Shown piece after piece: positions 14,145 through 27,599 of a DNA stretch of 64,000 nucleotides. The position numbers and the translations under genes are program-made. Position 1 is the stretch's first letter. Each line of letters begins with the position of its first letter. The notes under the pieces were generated by a model, which was not told the DNA's origin, searched no databases, and saw nothing but the letters and a program-made list of their open reading frames with translations. This DNA is from Agelas oroides (lineage: Eukaryota > Porifera > Demospongiae > Agelasida > Agelasidae). The DNA is taken from assembly GCA_949130485.1 (NCBI GenBank), contig OX422195.1, positions 7,892,922-7,956,921 on the forward strand, given 5' to 3'.

Positions 14145-17100
14145 CTAAAGAAAGATGTACCTCTGTCCGTACCCACTTGAGGCCATCCTACTCCGAGAGG
14201 TTGTCTGTAGCTTGCACATCATGGGCTGGCCGTCAAGGTTCCGTTGGTTGTACTTCTTGAACGCCTCCAGAGCATCATCCTTGAATTTGAAGATGACTTC
14301 GGCCATCCCTGGGGCAGGCATGAGGATTGCTTCCACAGGACCCACAGCACCACATAGCTCCTGAAGGAGGAAAAAGACCTTGCGTGAAATAATGGGTTCC
14401 TCCACTGCCTCTTCTTGCCTTCCTTTCTTCTTCATTACCATGTAGTCTCGTGTCCAGACCCCACCCACGAGGAGAGGGTCTGGTGACATTTGATTCTTTG
14501 GGCTTCATTATAAAATTTATAGCTTACTGTATGCAGTTGTGAAATGATGACTAATTTACGCACCAAAAAAGTGCTGTGTTATCGTGCTGAAGTCATGGGA
14601 ACGACTCTTACAACACAAACAGTCCTAGCGCTAGCGTGGCGACCGTCGTCAGAAATCATTCGCACACATGTGCGCATGCCGCATTTACTAGCCGCGGCTA
14701 CTATTCGAGGGCGGTGTTTAATTCGTTCAAGAGCTTCAGATTGTGCGGCTACTATTCGAGGGCAGCCACTATTCGAGGGTGGCGTCTATTCAAAGAAATA
14801 CAGTATACTATAAATCACATGCCAAAGAAGCGGCTACAGAGTGAGGGTTTGGGGGGAAATACTGAAACTTACAGAGACGTCATTCTTGGAGACAGTGTCG
14901 CTAAGGTTGGAGATGATCATGGATGTCATAGTGGTGAGGCCCTTGGGGCGTGTGGGGAGGGAGGAGCGGGAGGAAGTGTACTGGCTCTCGTAGCCCAGGT
15001 CTGCCACAGGGGAGGGGGATCGGCTATAGCGCAGCTGGGATATTGAAAATAAGAAATGCATATAGTGAACACCAAACAACACAATACTATTCAGTGGCTT
15101 CTCAGTTGGCTCCTGCATAAATGAGTGGAAGGTTGTTATCAACTTGAGCTCGGAAAATAACTTGCCGACGTTTTGACTGAAAGCTCCAGTTGTCATCAGG
15201 GCGAAAGTGAAGAAGTGTGAGCAAACGTTGCTATTTCACTTTCGCCCTGATGATGACTGGAGCATTTCAGTCGAAATGTCGGCTAGTTATTTTCCAAACT
15301 CAAGTTGGTAACAGACAACCTTCCTCTTCAATACAGTACTATGATACCAATTAGGACATCTTTTTACAATTTTCGCAAATTATGCACGAGTTCCACTCCA
15401 CCACCCTCAACTTACCGGTACACGTGGGTATCCTCCTCCCATGTTCCGATTGCGGTCACCACCTGTTGATCCACCCCCCAGTGCAGAGGTAATGGCAGAC
15501 GCCAGGAACTCCTCCCTCCCCCTCATGTAACTGTCCTGGCGTGACTCCTTACTCCGGGCAATGGCTGCAGCTAGCCGCTCCTCGCGACGGTAGGAACTGG
15601 GATTGTACTGTGGCGTGCACGGAGGAGAGGTAGAAGCAGTCTCAGCTATATGGTTTCCAGGCAGTCAGTCTCGTCGCTGCCCATACACAGTGACCAAGGT
15701 CCCCCCACCCCTAAACCTACCCTTTGAGCACTTGTGCACACAAACTTAATTTCAGTATCAGCAAGCTTCCACCAAAGGCACCCCCCCCCCTCCCCCCCCC
15801 CCCCCCCCCCCACACACACACACCCCTCCCATGCACACACTTTCAACTAAAAGCCCGAGTGGGCTTAGTCTTGTGCCCAGACCCCACCCACTCGCAAGGG
15901 AAACGGTTCATTTGTATTCACAACTAAAGGTCACTAATATCTTTTGTGGCATTTCTAGGTATCAAGTGCATAAGAATGGGTGGCTTGAGTAAGAGCGTAT
16001 AACTCTGTAAAATTTGAAAATGGTCGGAATTTACTGCCAGTACTAAAAATAGTAACATGTACTGCGCAGCTGGCGTATAAGCCATTGTTGCTAAGCATGT
16101 GACTGGGTGTTCTATTTTTAGTACGGTTCAATAATTTTGAACAGACTACGGGCTTCTATTGGAGTTACACACTCTTACTTGAGCCACCCGTTCTTATGTG
16201 CTCTACATGCACCTCAAGAGTGATGACAAGTCGTTTTTATCACCTCTTCCCTTGTCTATCAAGCCAGACCATCTCTCACCCTCCAGAAAAGTGAGTCTAG
16301 CAGATGTTATTAGTATTCATTGTCCACAGCTTGTTTAATTTGCAACCCTAAAACTGCACCAGTATTAGTCTTAAGTACTGAAGCCAACGTGTTGCTACTG
16401 CAGTCTCAAAATTGAACAGATGATTGGTCAGCAATTCATGAATACTAATACTTTTCTGGAGGGTTGAGAGATGGTCTGGCATGATAGACTACCTCTTGTG
16501 CAGCTGTTACAGGTTTATGTAGCTAACATTTTCTGAGAATGCTACCCACCAGTTGTATGCACAGGATATGTACCCAACATTTCTAGGAGCATAAACCTGT
16601 CGTTTCATGGACCTGAAATGAGTAGTTTATGGCCATTCTCAATTTATTGAGTTCAAAAAACACAAACACAACGTGCACACATACCCAGACACTAACATGT
16701 GTACACACAGACATACACATGCACACATACGCAGACACACACTAACACATGTACACACATCAACATGCGCACACATGCACACACTAACACGTGTAACACG
16801 CAGACACACACACCAACACACACACATAACACATGCACACATACACACACTAACACGTGTACACACACCCCAACACAGACACACACACATCTAGATACTT
16901 AGCTCATAGCTGAAGGTTAGCACAGAGAGCAGAGTGAAGAAGACTCACTGATGAGTACACAAGGTGAATGATGATGCAGTTGAAGAAGGATACAATATAT
17001 TTACTGTGCGAAGAACTGAGAAGCCAAACAAGTGATGGTGCAAGGAGACATTGGAAGGCTCGTACCTTGCAGATAGAACAAGCTTAGCAGAGGAGTGAAT

Positions 17101-19036
17101 TAATCAACAGGAACGTTTCAGAGAGAGGCAGTAACTTCAAGCTGTACTCGAGATAGAGGTGAAAGGTCAGGCTGAAGACAAAAGTGTTAAGTGTTGGATT
17201 TGTTGCCCCGTACTGCAAACGATGAAACGCTGGGCATGGTCTGGGGACAAAGGAACTGTATAACTGGAGAAGATGAAGGTCTGGGGACAAAGGTGGAGAA
17301 GATGAAGTACAAGACAATTCAGCAGCGAGGAGGCTGTGTGCCATTGGGCACCAGAAAGACACATCATAGATAGCGTGGAAAAATACCGTAAGTTCGAGAC
17401 ATTAGGAGGGAAATTTCAGGCTTGTATCAGAGATAAGCTTTATTGGAGACAAAAATATTAGTCATTTTAGATTCTGATGGAAAGCAAATTATCAAGTTAC
17501 CCAAGTAAGACTTGAGGAAAGGAAAGCAGAGTACAAGAGATATCCGAAGGGCAGTGCTGGAAAACACGCATGATAGACGGAGAGGAGGAATAAGCTTCAG
17601 AGTGGGGAGAAACTTCAAGGATGCATCAGAGATAAGCTTTATCTGAATAGAGGTGTAAAGATGAACCTTATTTAAAGTTAAAGAGAAAGAAGGCTCGCTG
17701 TCACCAAGTTGCGAGGGCCGTGAAAAGTCACAGAAAGTCTAAAGTTAAAGTTAAAGGTGAAGACGCACATGAAACTGTTGGTGGAGGCAGAAGGGAAATA
17801 AGTTACAGTGCGGGAAGTTATTGCTCTGCATAACATGAAGGTGTGAGATGAAGAGCAGCAAGGAATGCTATTAGAACTTCGAGGTGAAGATGAAGGCGAA
17901 CAATGAGAGGATGATGGTGGAATGCAAGGAAACAAGGTGTTGATCCCATTTACTAGCTGCCATTGTTAGAGATAACATAGCTGCCATGGTTGAAAGGATA
18001 CGTCCATTTGACTGCTCAGTGAAAGAGAGGGAAGGCAATTCTGAAAGATTGGAAGCACATTAAAGTTAATAGTCAGTTAACTAGACAAGATTCGAGCAGA
18101 GGAAGCAGAAGAGGTGGTTGAGATGGTTTTAAAGCAGACAAGAGACGGGAAGGTAAGAGACAAGAGACCTAGTTGTAAAGACGGTAAGGAGGTAAACATG
18201 GTGAGAGGTACATTGATGTTCTCAGGACATGTAGTAAAGCAGTCTACATGTAACAGACACAACTAGGGACATACCACAATGACACACAGACACAAAGGCT
18301 GCCGCCAATTACGTGATGCAAACGTACCACTACCCAACATAAATTTACTAGTGGACAGGCTGCGAAACATGATCCATACGAGGTTGAAGCTGAGTTGATC
18401 AGCGGCATGCATATGTACGTGAGAACTCTTCACGCTTACTTGTAATGTTGGCTGGCTTCTCACCTCAGAAACGGGTCTGGTTATTCCTGGAACAGTCACT
18501 GTGATCTTCTTTGCTTCTTCATAGGAGGGGAGCCGGGGTGGTGAGTCTCTATATCTTCGTGGAATAGGACCAGGGTCACTTCTTCGAGGCCGGCCAGGGG
18601 CAGAGAATGTAGGAGGGGAACGAGGCGTCATTTGGGGACGGGATCTGGGTGATTGGCCAGTACCCCTTGTGGGACGTGAGCGAAAAGAGGTGGGTGCAGG
18701 TTTAGGCTTCTTCACTTGGGGTTGTTTTGGTCCTAGCTTTGCTCTTAGATCAACCACTGTGGTCTTCTGTTTGGTAGCCAAAATGTCACGAAGATCTGAA
18801 ACAGGTGCTGCCCCTCCATTTTGGACGGTCTGCTGCTTTCTAAATTGTTGTCCCTGTGGACGTTTTTGCTGGCCTTGTCCCTGCATCTTCCCCTGCCAGC
18901 CCTGTTGCTTACCCTTTCGGCCTCCTCCCCACTGCTGTTGCTGTCCTGCCTTCCCTTTGCCTTGAGGCCCCCCGCCTTTCTGCTTCTTTTTCAGCTGAAC
19001 CAGTTCATCAAGCGACATGTCAATCTTGGAGGCCAT
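14145..19036 (-). CDS. POLDIP3: POLDIP3/SKAR orthologue, RRM-containing mRNA export/translation adaptor
   Basis: Four minus-strand exons join in frame (18440-19036, 15416-15607, 14873-15034, 14145-14360), giving 388 aa; human POLDIP3 has 421. The N-terminus MASKIDMSLDELVQLKKKQK resembles the UAP56-binding motif shared by export adaptors. It is followed by Gln/Gly/Lys-rich and Arg/Pro-rich low-complexity sequence. The RRM (about residues 285-360) begins MTSMIISNLSDTVSKND and continues AEVIFKFKDDALEAFKKYNQRNLDGQPM, very close to the POLDIP3 RRM. The family couples the exon junction complex and TREX to S6K1 signalling. The RRM is split by an intron after KNDVS. Intron 1 is about 2.8 kb. Confidence 0.88.
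14690..14790. repeat. GGCTACTATTCGAGGG tandem-type repeat
   Basis: The word GGCTACTATTCGAGGGC occurs three times with spacing (14696, 14748, 14765 regions). It lies in the last POLDIP3 intron. It is probably a remnant of a dispersed repeat. Confidence 0.6.
15129..15322. mobile_element. Foldback element, arms of about 82 bp
   Basis: The left arm AAGGTTGTTATCAACTTGAG...CATCAGGGCGAAAGTGA pairs with the right arm TCACTTTCGCCCTGATGATG...CAAGTTGGTAACAGACAACCTT around a short loop. A CTCAAGTTGGTAACAGATAACC fragment recurs at about 62230. Confidence 0.8.
15781..15835. repeat. Poly-C and CA tract
   Basis: A run of C residues followed by CACACACAC in POLDIP3 intron 1, next to a degenerate TAGTCTTGTGCCCAGACC element end (15869). 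Confidence 0.8.
15963..16204. mobile_element. MITE, CAAGAGCGCATAAG family, copy 1 (diverged)
   Basis: Left end CAAGTGCATAAGAATGGGTGGC and right end GCCACCCGTTCTTATGTGCTC; interior TCTATTTTTAGTACGGTTCAATAATTTTG as in the other five copies. Confidence 0.8.
16665..16890. repeat. CA-rich low-complexity tract
   Basis: Degenerate ACACACAYGYACAC sequence over about 220 bp in POLDIP3 intron 1. Open frames here are simple-sequence artefacts. Confidence 0.85.
16900..18260. repeat. Purine-skewed intronic tract with internal duplications
   Basis: About 1.3 kb rich in A and G on the plus strand (pyrimidine-rich in the POLDIP3 pre-mRNA). Internal repeats include TCAGAGATAAGCTTTAT (about 17430 and 17626) and GTCTGGGGACAAAGG (17240 and 17280). 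Reverse-strand ORFs are Ser/Pro-rich without domain character, so I call no gene. Confidence 0.5.
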
Positions 19037-19585
19037 TTCTTTTCTCACTTGATGTTAACCAAATTATGTAGCACTCTCCGGGGTTCCACGCTTTCTCTCT
19101 ACTTTACAAGCTTTCTGGACACGGTAAAAAAAATTACTGTCAGCTGCTGGTTAGCTTTGTTAGAAATCTGGTTCCTGATTTCACTTTACGCCTTCACCTT
19201 CATATACAAAGAGTTGCCTTGTGGATATCTTGCGATTCTTGGTGGAAGATTCGCGTACTTAAGTACTTTTCAGCTTGCTTTCCGCTTCTCTTTTTCGTCT
19301 TCACTCATACCAAATTTATATGCCCACGCAGTAGCTGGGTGCTTCTTTTTCGGTTCTGTTGGCTCCTCAGTTCTTTTAGTTCTGAAGAAAAGCGTAAAAA
19401 CACATAAAAGCCGCCCAGTGATAGCTCGCTGCTTTTTTAGCACATGCTAAAATATTGCGTCATAAAATGCATCACGTGCGCGTGCGTTGATTAAACTTTA
19501 ACCCCTTGAACACAATGATTTAGTGGGTGTGGTATGACTCGATCAACAGAGCGTGAGCGAGGCTGACAAGATCTAGTATCTGAAG
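19037..19585. promoter_or_regulatory. Shared upstream region of POLDIP3 and TRAF7
   Basis: About 550 bp lie between the divergent POLDIP3 ATG and the likely first TRAF7 coding exon. I see no repeats and no clear TATA box. The extent of each promoter is unknown. Confidence 0.45.
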
Positions 19586-22500
19586 ATGTTCCATCCACGG
19601 CACGACGAAGATCTTCATAAGGCGCACACCATACTCAACGTATGTGGGGAATGCTTAGTTAGTATATCAGTGCTGTGTTCACACAACACTGTGTGAGAAC
19701 TGTTCTAATACCAGATGTATTTTTGGAGAGAGAGAGAGTGACATTGAAAGCTGTATACTTTCAAACAAGCTTAACAAGTGAAATGGGGTGTGGCCACACA
19801 AAAGCATAGATAGTAAAGCCCTTCCTGTACTATCTATGGCAAAACTAATACTTCCATTGGTGTCACAAGCCACACCCCTTTGAAAAGATCTGGTCCGCAA
19901 CCATCAAGTTATAACCACCATAGATAGTACAGTCACCACTCTGATCCAGGATGTTTTGGTGTGACCAGTCAGATTTGTGAGACTACATTTGTCATGGAAT
20001 ACCAAACGTCACAATGTGTTTAGCAGATGTCAGCATGATGCTATCTGATCACAGCTTACAATACTTGTTAAATAATCAGCGACTAGAACGAATTTAGATG
20101 TTATGAGGGGAAAATAGAGGCAAGTGAAAAGGCCGGGAGTCGAACCCCAGGATACCTCTGGCTTGAGCCACCACTCCTCTGCCACTGAGCCACGACAGCC
20201 AGACAACCACCAACCCCCACAACCCTGGCCTTTTCACTTTCTGCCTCATAACATCTAAATTCCTTTATTTCCAGCATGTGGCAAAATGCTCTGAGCGACT
20301 AGAACCTTGTTTGTTGTGAAGGGTGTAACTTGTCAGACTGGCGCTTCCCATCTTTTTGCCACCTGCAGTATCGACCGCTGATTATCCTGGTTTGTACATG
20401 TATTCAATCATCAATTGCGTTACCTAAACCAGCAAGACGTACTTTTGGCCCCTTTCCAAAGCATATAACAGCAAGGAATGTCTAATTCAGGAGCCTCTTT
20501 GGACACCTTTGGTTGTTAGTAACAGAACCTGAGACACGTGGGAGGAGGAAGTCTGCTGTGAGTGGTGTGAACCTGGCATGTAGGTCTACTGCACTGCAAG
20601 GAGGGTGTCTAGGTTTGGGAAAAGTGCTGTCTTTTGAGCTCATAGAACTGGAGATTGGGGGAGGGGCAAAAATACTGGCAACCATTTGCTTAGTTACCAG
20701 ATCTCCCCATTTCCCCCCCTTCACATCAAGTCTAAGCTGCTCCCAGTGACCTGAGTAGATTTACCTTAGCTAAAGGGCATGCTGCTTCGTCTTCAGGACT
20801 CAAGGGAGGACCACTGAAGCTCTTTTGCTTTTGTGTGAATAAAACAAAAACGGGAACCGGTGACAGTGTCTCATGTTTGTTAGAGAGTAGAAGGCTCCTT
20901 ACTGTCCTTTTGTCCCTTCCTCCAACATTTCACAAAGAAGAGTAGTGTGTTGTTCTCATATTTTCCACAGGGTCCCAGCCTTCTCCCTGATAAGAAGGGA
21001 TTCAGGTCACCACGATCTGGACGAAGCTCTACCATCTCTGGAAGTGGTGAGAAGAACCTTCCCTCTCCTCCACCTCTCTCTCCCCTCCATCCTCCTCTCA
21101 TCCACCTCTTCCTCTCCTCCTCCTCTTCTTCCCTTCACTTCTCCCTTCCCTCCAACCTCCCCACCCCTCCCTTCCTCGCCCCTCCCCCCTCTCCCCCTCC
21201 ACCGCCTTCTTCTCAGACTCATTCCACAGGAGCCATCGTCGAACACTCTCGAACACGTCCAACATTTCCAGAGTCAGCTTCAGCTCGGACAACTTCTATC
21301 AGTATGGCGACCGATCTTCTGTGAGTTTACGTGTGTGTGTGTGTGAGTGTGCATGTGTGTGTGTGTGTGTACGCTTGATGTGTTGTGTGTGTCAGTCATT
21401 GTACAGGCACTACCCCTCCCCACCACACACACACACATACACACTTACACACGTCACTCGACTGCCTTTCTTGCATGAGATAGCAGTCCCCATCTCCTGG
21501 TCACCGCAGCATAGCTGATGAGGCTTTGTATCGGGTCCTGTGCAGTGGGTGACTCTGTGAAACACCTAGACCTGTGGTTCATTGTTCATGCACACACTTC
21601 CTTACAAGTAAACTCATCCTTTTAAAGTTTGATGAAGGTCTTCTCTCACTCACTCACATAACAAACATACACACACACATCCCCCAGACACCAACCAACT
21701 TTTTTCACCAGATATCCAGTACCTCCACTCGTTCCATTGTCTCACCAGCCATCAGCCACGATGAAGATCTCAAGGTATGTACACTAGCCACCCATTACCA
21801 CTACAGTACATGTAACTAGACCCGCGACTTCAAACCCACACCTGCTGTCACTGACAGCTCCTAGTCTCGTCCCCAGACCCCACCCTCTCCCGAGGAGAAA
21901 CGGTCTGGTGAACCAAGTCGAATTTCTTGGGCTAGCGCACACTTTTGTGACAATGTAACCTAGCAACGATCAAAACATTTTGCGGCCAACCCGCTCAAAA
22001 AAGGTACGGATACTCGAATGGAGATTAGCAAATTTTACTGTTGTAAGGGAAGTGCTACGTAATAATTACCGATCTCGCAATCTCATTGGTCATTACCGCT
22101 TTTGGGGAATAAGCCCAAGAAATTCGACTTCATTCACCAGACCACTTCTCGCCGGGAGGGGTGCACGGGCGGGGCACGAGACTAGACAGCTCCCTTCCCC
22201 CAATACTTGTGTTTCTCCTTCCCTCCTTCTCCCTACTGACGCATCTCCGCCTTTCCTGCTGATACGACTGTTTTCTCTCTCCTCCCTCCTGACGTCACCA
22301 TCCTCTTCCCCCTCCTCCCTCCTGATGTCACTGTCCTCTTCCCCCTCCTCCCTCCTGATGTCACCTACCTCTTCCCCTCTACCCTGCCATCCTCTTCCCC
22401 CTCCTCCCTCCTGACGTCACCGTCCTCTTCCCCCTCCTCCTCCTGGTGTCACCACTCTCTTCCCCCTCCTCCCTCCTGGTGTCACCATCCTCTTCCCCCT

Positions 22501-23315
22501 CTACTCTCCTGATGTCACTATCCTCTTCCCCCTCTACCCTCCTGGTGTCACTGTCTCCTTCCTTCCTCTTTGCAGGAGATCATAGTGTTGGTGGAGAATG
22601 CCAAGACCGAGACCCTTCTCTGTCCCCTCTGTGGGGGCGTGTATAGAGACCCCTATATTGCAACCTGTGGGGTACGTCCACCAACACAACTAACACATGG
22701 TCACATGCAACTGCATGCACCTGGAACCTTTTATGAGACCCCTGAATTAAGAAATAAAGACACCCCTGATATAGGAAAACCTAAATAGACCCTTGAAATA
22801 AAGGCACTCCTGAATTAAGAGACCCCTGGTATAAGAAAACCAATTACCGGTATATATAAACAGACCTTTGAATTTTAAGAATACCTCTTTACGACACTAC
22901 ACAGAGTCAAGGGTGGCCCACGTTAGCAAATGAACCATCACTCCCTATCCACATACACATGTACATACTACATGACGTACACATGTATGTACATGTGTAT
23001 ATGGGCTATGTAGCACCAAAGGGATGTGAATCTTCACCCTCTTCCTCTCAGCACTCGTTTTGTCGGCCATGTTACTCTGGCAGAACTGAGCTCTGTCCTA
23101 TTGACAACAACCCTCTCTCCATGGTAGTGAGGAACCTGGCAGTAAGTAACCTCCTCTGTTCCTCTTCCCTGTTTCTTGTCCTCTCTCTCTCCTCCTCTTC
23201 CTTATCACCGTCTCCTCTCTCCCTCTTCTTCTCCTCCCCCTGTTCCTCCTCCCCCCTGTTCCTCCATCTCTTCCTCTTTGAGAAATCTGATTATAATGAA
23301 CCTTCCCATCCCCTA

Positions 23316-23378
<63 letters not shown>

Positions 23379-26300
23379 TTGCAGATCAAGTTGGAGAACT
23401 CTTGATCCACTGTCGCTATGGATGCAAACCAGCAAAAGACTGTCCGGGAGAATATGAAGTAGATTCTACAGGTAGTGTTAATAACACTAGCCTCGTTACC
23501 AGACCTTCCCTGCCTCCAGTACAGTATACAAGTACATTTTTACATACTGTAAGCAATCAAGAAATGGATGTGGGGAAGGCCCAGGAACAAGGGTAGCTAA
23601 CACCACTGCTCAAAATCACAGTTCACAGTGCTCCTCGGTCTCGTGGGGTACCCCGATTGCACTGTTTAGTACATTTTCTTCTGGAATGTTACTCCATATC
23701 GCTCCTCTCACAGGTTGTCAAATGATCATCAAAATGGCCACCAGAGAGTAAGTGTGTGCATGGTACCTCCCATTCAGATTGCTCCACGGGCGTGTCTTCC
23801 GAGCCCCTAACCCACATCTCTTCTTGTTTCAGTGAGCATGAGAAGGAGTGTGAGTTTGCACCGGTGCAGTGCCCCAATAGCTCCAAGTGTCCCATCGTCC
23901 TCAAAAAGGTCAGTCAGCTAGCCTCATCACAGTACACGTAGCACATAATTACCCTTCGTATCAAGGCTATTGTGCTTTTGAGCACAATAGCCTACCCCTA
24001 TCTATTGCTAATGTCTGTTACTAATGTCTGTTACTAATGTCTGTTACTAATGTCTGTTGCTAATGTCTGTTACTAATGTCTGTTGCTAACGTCTGTTGCT
24101 AATGTCTGTTACTAATGTCTGTTGCTAACGTCTGTTGCTAATGTCTGTTACTAATGTCTGTTGCTAATGTCTGTTGCTAACGTCTGTTGCTAACGTCTGT
24201 TACTAATGTCTGTTGCTAACGTCTGTCGCTAACGTCTGTTGCTAATGTCTGTTGCTAATGTCTGTTGCTAATGTCTGTTACTAATGTCTGTTGCTAATGT
24301 CTGTTACTAATGTCTGTTGCTAACGTCTGTTGCTAATGTCTGTTACTAATGTCTGTTGCTAACGTCTGTTGCTAATGTCTGTTGCTAACAGGATCTTCAT
24401 GACCACCTGAAGGAGTGCAAACATGTGAGATGTCCACACTACAGATACAAGTGAGTTACCTGATCATGTGACCACCATGTGACCTCTTTATGACAAGCAG
24501 GTGATTAGCACATGCTGATCATGTGATATTGTGTGTACATGTACTTCTGTTAGCTGCATGTTTGAGGGCACCCGGGAACAACTGACAGAGCACTTGGAGC
24601 AGTGTAAATTTGAAGGATTGAAAGTGAGGACACACACACACTTTCTTCCTCCTCCCCCCCCCCCCCCCCCCCCACCTTCCCCACTTATAAAACCATGTAC
24701 AACACATACGCTCACTCTCTTTCATCTGTTTCTTCTCTCAGGGGTTTCTGAGGCGAACAGACGAACATATCCTGGAGCTGCAAGACGAGGTGAAGAGGAA
24801 GGATGAAGAAATTGTGTTCCTCCGCTCCATGCTTGCTAGCCTCTCTGAAAAGGTTGACCATCTGGAGAAAACTGCTGTTGGAAAACTCGGTAAGAGACAC
24901 ATCAACACACACATGTACACTTGTAAACATCAACATGTAAATGTCAACAAGTAAACATCAACATACACATGTAAACAAACACAATGTCAACCAGTGTTCA
25001 TGTAAAATGTTTCATATATGAGCTAGGCATTAATTAGAATATCTCTAAGCATAGTTACTTCAGCCAGGTCTCAAGCACGCATTGGTATAGCCATCTAACG
25101 ATGTATGTTTCATGTGAAAATGATGTCTCCTGTCCCTCCCCTCCTCCTCCTCCTACATTACATTCCAATGTTCCATAAATTAGAGCGAATATGGTAGGTA
25201 TTAATTAGAATCTCTCTAGACATAGTTACTTCAGCCACATCTCAAGCACGCATTGGTATAGCCATCTAACGATGTATGTTTCATGTTGAAGTGATGTCTC
25301 CTGTTCATCCCCTCCTCCTCCTCCTCCAGCTCACCTTGAAGAGCGACAGTCTAAGATCCAGAGAGAAGTAGTTGATGCTAAACATGGAGTCACTTTTGTC
25401 ATGGTACGTAGGCGTGTACCTTGACCATAACAGTGTGTCGTAGTGGAGAAAGAAAAAGGGATGGAACATGGTGCCGGTTGATTCCGATGTTATGTGTTTC
25501 TCTGTTCTTAGAATGAGCTACAACATGTACAGATGCAACTAGGAGTGGCTGGGAGTAAGTTCCACCAAGCTCTTCTATCAAACAAAATCTCAAGATTGTT
25601 GCATGCATTCTGTGTCTCTTGTTTCTAGCAATGGATTCTCACCACTTGTTCAAATGCAAGGGCACTTTTGTCGGCCATGCTGTAAGTGTCCTTCGTGGTT
25701 GTGCTGTAAGGATTAGGGGAGGTGTAGCCTCGTTCCCAGGCCCCGCCCAGCTTTCACCACTTGCAGTAGTTTCAGTAAGCCTCCTCTGTAAACAATACAC
25801 ACTATGAGGAATTGGGCTGGGATGGGAAGGGGGGCGGAGCTGGGGAGTAATCTTCTCCAAATGCTTGACTTTCTTATACCCGGGTCAAGAGCACATAAGA
25901 ACGGGCGGCTAGAGTAAGAACGTGTAACTCCATAAAATTTGAAACCGGTCGGAATTTACCGCCAGTACTAACACGTACTGGGCATGCTGCATAGATATAA
26001 GGCATTGTTGCTAAGCACGTGACCGGGGTGTTCTATTTTTAGTACGGTTCAATAATTTAGATGGGAGTACGGGCTTCTATTGGAGTTACACCTTACTCAA
26101 GCCGCCTGTTCTTATGCGCTCTTGACGGGTGTATGATGAAATAGATCTCTGTCCTTGCAGGGACCGGTGTGGGCTTTATGTATTTCTGGCGACCTGCTAT
26201 TCAGTGCTTCTTCAGATAACACAATAAAGGTCAGACATAGCACCGTCGGAGATTAGTGCAAGAATCCAGACGTGACGTGTGTAAATGTTTTGTTTGGTGG

Positions 26301-27540
26301 CATCCTTGCAGGTTTGGGACACAACGAGTTTCAAGTGTCTGAAAACACTCACTGGACATGATGGCATAGTACTGGCCCTGTGTGCTCAAGGGTAAGGACA
26401 CGCACCATGATGTCACATGATCTTGCCCAAGTTCACAATGTCACATGATGTCACATGGTGTCACATGATCTTGCCCAAGTTCACAGTGTCACATGATGTC
26501 ACATGATCTTGCCCAAGTTCACAATGTCACATGGAGTCATGTGGGTCATACTAGTATAGGTGTACATTGATTCTCTACCACTTTTTGAATAAGGCCAGCC
26601 ATCTGACTGCATTCTATGCATGAAATAGCAGTCCCCATCTCCCGCAGCTGATGGGGCCTGGTATTGGCCGAAACACGTCCTGCGCAGTGGGTGGCTTTGT
26701 ATAACATCTAGGCCTATTTGTTAAGGGAGCTGTGGTTCGTTGATTGTTCATGTATATTAGGGGTTGTATAGTGTGTTGGTTGACCAGTGGTTGGGCCTTG
26801 GGTTTCATTCCCTGCGACTACCAGTATTGTATCAAACATTGAGTTCACATGGCATAATGCGTCACATGACATCACATTGGATCACATGATGTCACATGAT
26901 CCTTGTGCAGGGAGAAATACCTATTCAGTGGCTCTGTGGACCACAGCATCAAGATATGGGACATGGAGTCATGCGAGGTGGTCAGTACCATACCAGCTCA
27001 CGAGAACCCTGTATGCACTCTCACCATCAACGGAAGCAGGTTGTACAGTGGATCTCTAAAGAGTATCAAGGTACCTTCACAATTGGCTCTTGTACCCTCC
27101 CCCCTCTTAGCCTTGTCCCTAGCCCTTCGGGAGCCTGGGAATGAGGTTACCCTCCTCTAACGTACAAACTACTTCTGCGTGCTAATACTTGTAATGCAGG
27201 TATGGGATATTGAAACAAAGAACCTGGTTCGGGAAATGCCGACACAGAACCACTGGGTCAGGGCCCTTGTCACTTCAGAAAAATACCTCTATTCAGGATC
27301 CTACCAGGCAGTCAAGGTGAGCCACATACATGTAGATACATGTATGTTCCTCTCCCCCCCCATCCAACCTAACTATATGCGAAAAGATCTGAACCTCCAG
27401 TCCAACTTATCTGAAACACTTCCTTAACTCTAAAGATTCCAGTCTCCATGTTAGGGCTCACGTAACAAACCATCGGGTCCTTAGTAGCACCCTCGTTGTG
27501 CTCGATTGGATGCTATAGCCTCAGGTCCTAATTCTAAGAC

Positions 27541-27599
<59 letters not shown>

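Noticed and set aside
16639-16902. Cys/Val- or Thr/His-repeat frames on both strands
   Set aside because: Artefacts of the CA-rich tract in POLDIP3 intron 1.
17678-18262. Ser/Pro-rich minus-strand frames as hidden exons of POLDIP3
   Set aside because: No domain, no matching splice pair, and the composition simply reflects the purine skew. POLDIP3 exons 1 and 2 join in phase without them.
20130-20205. Functional tRNA gene on the minus strand
   Set aside because: A and B boxes are good but the acceptor stem does not pair, and the sequence sits within inverted arms and a TSD, so it is a mobile element.
24002-24391. CRISPR-like array (regular 13-bp repeats)
   Set aside because: Head-to-tail repeats without spacers inside an intron of an animal gene; it is a minisatellite.
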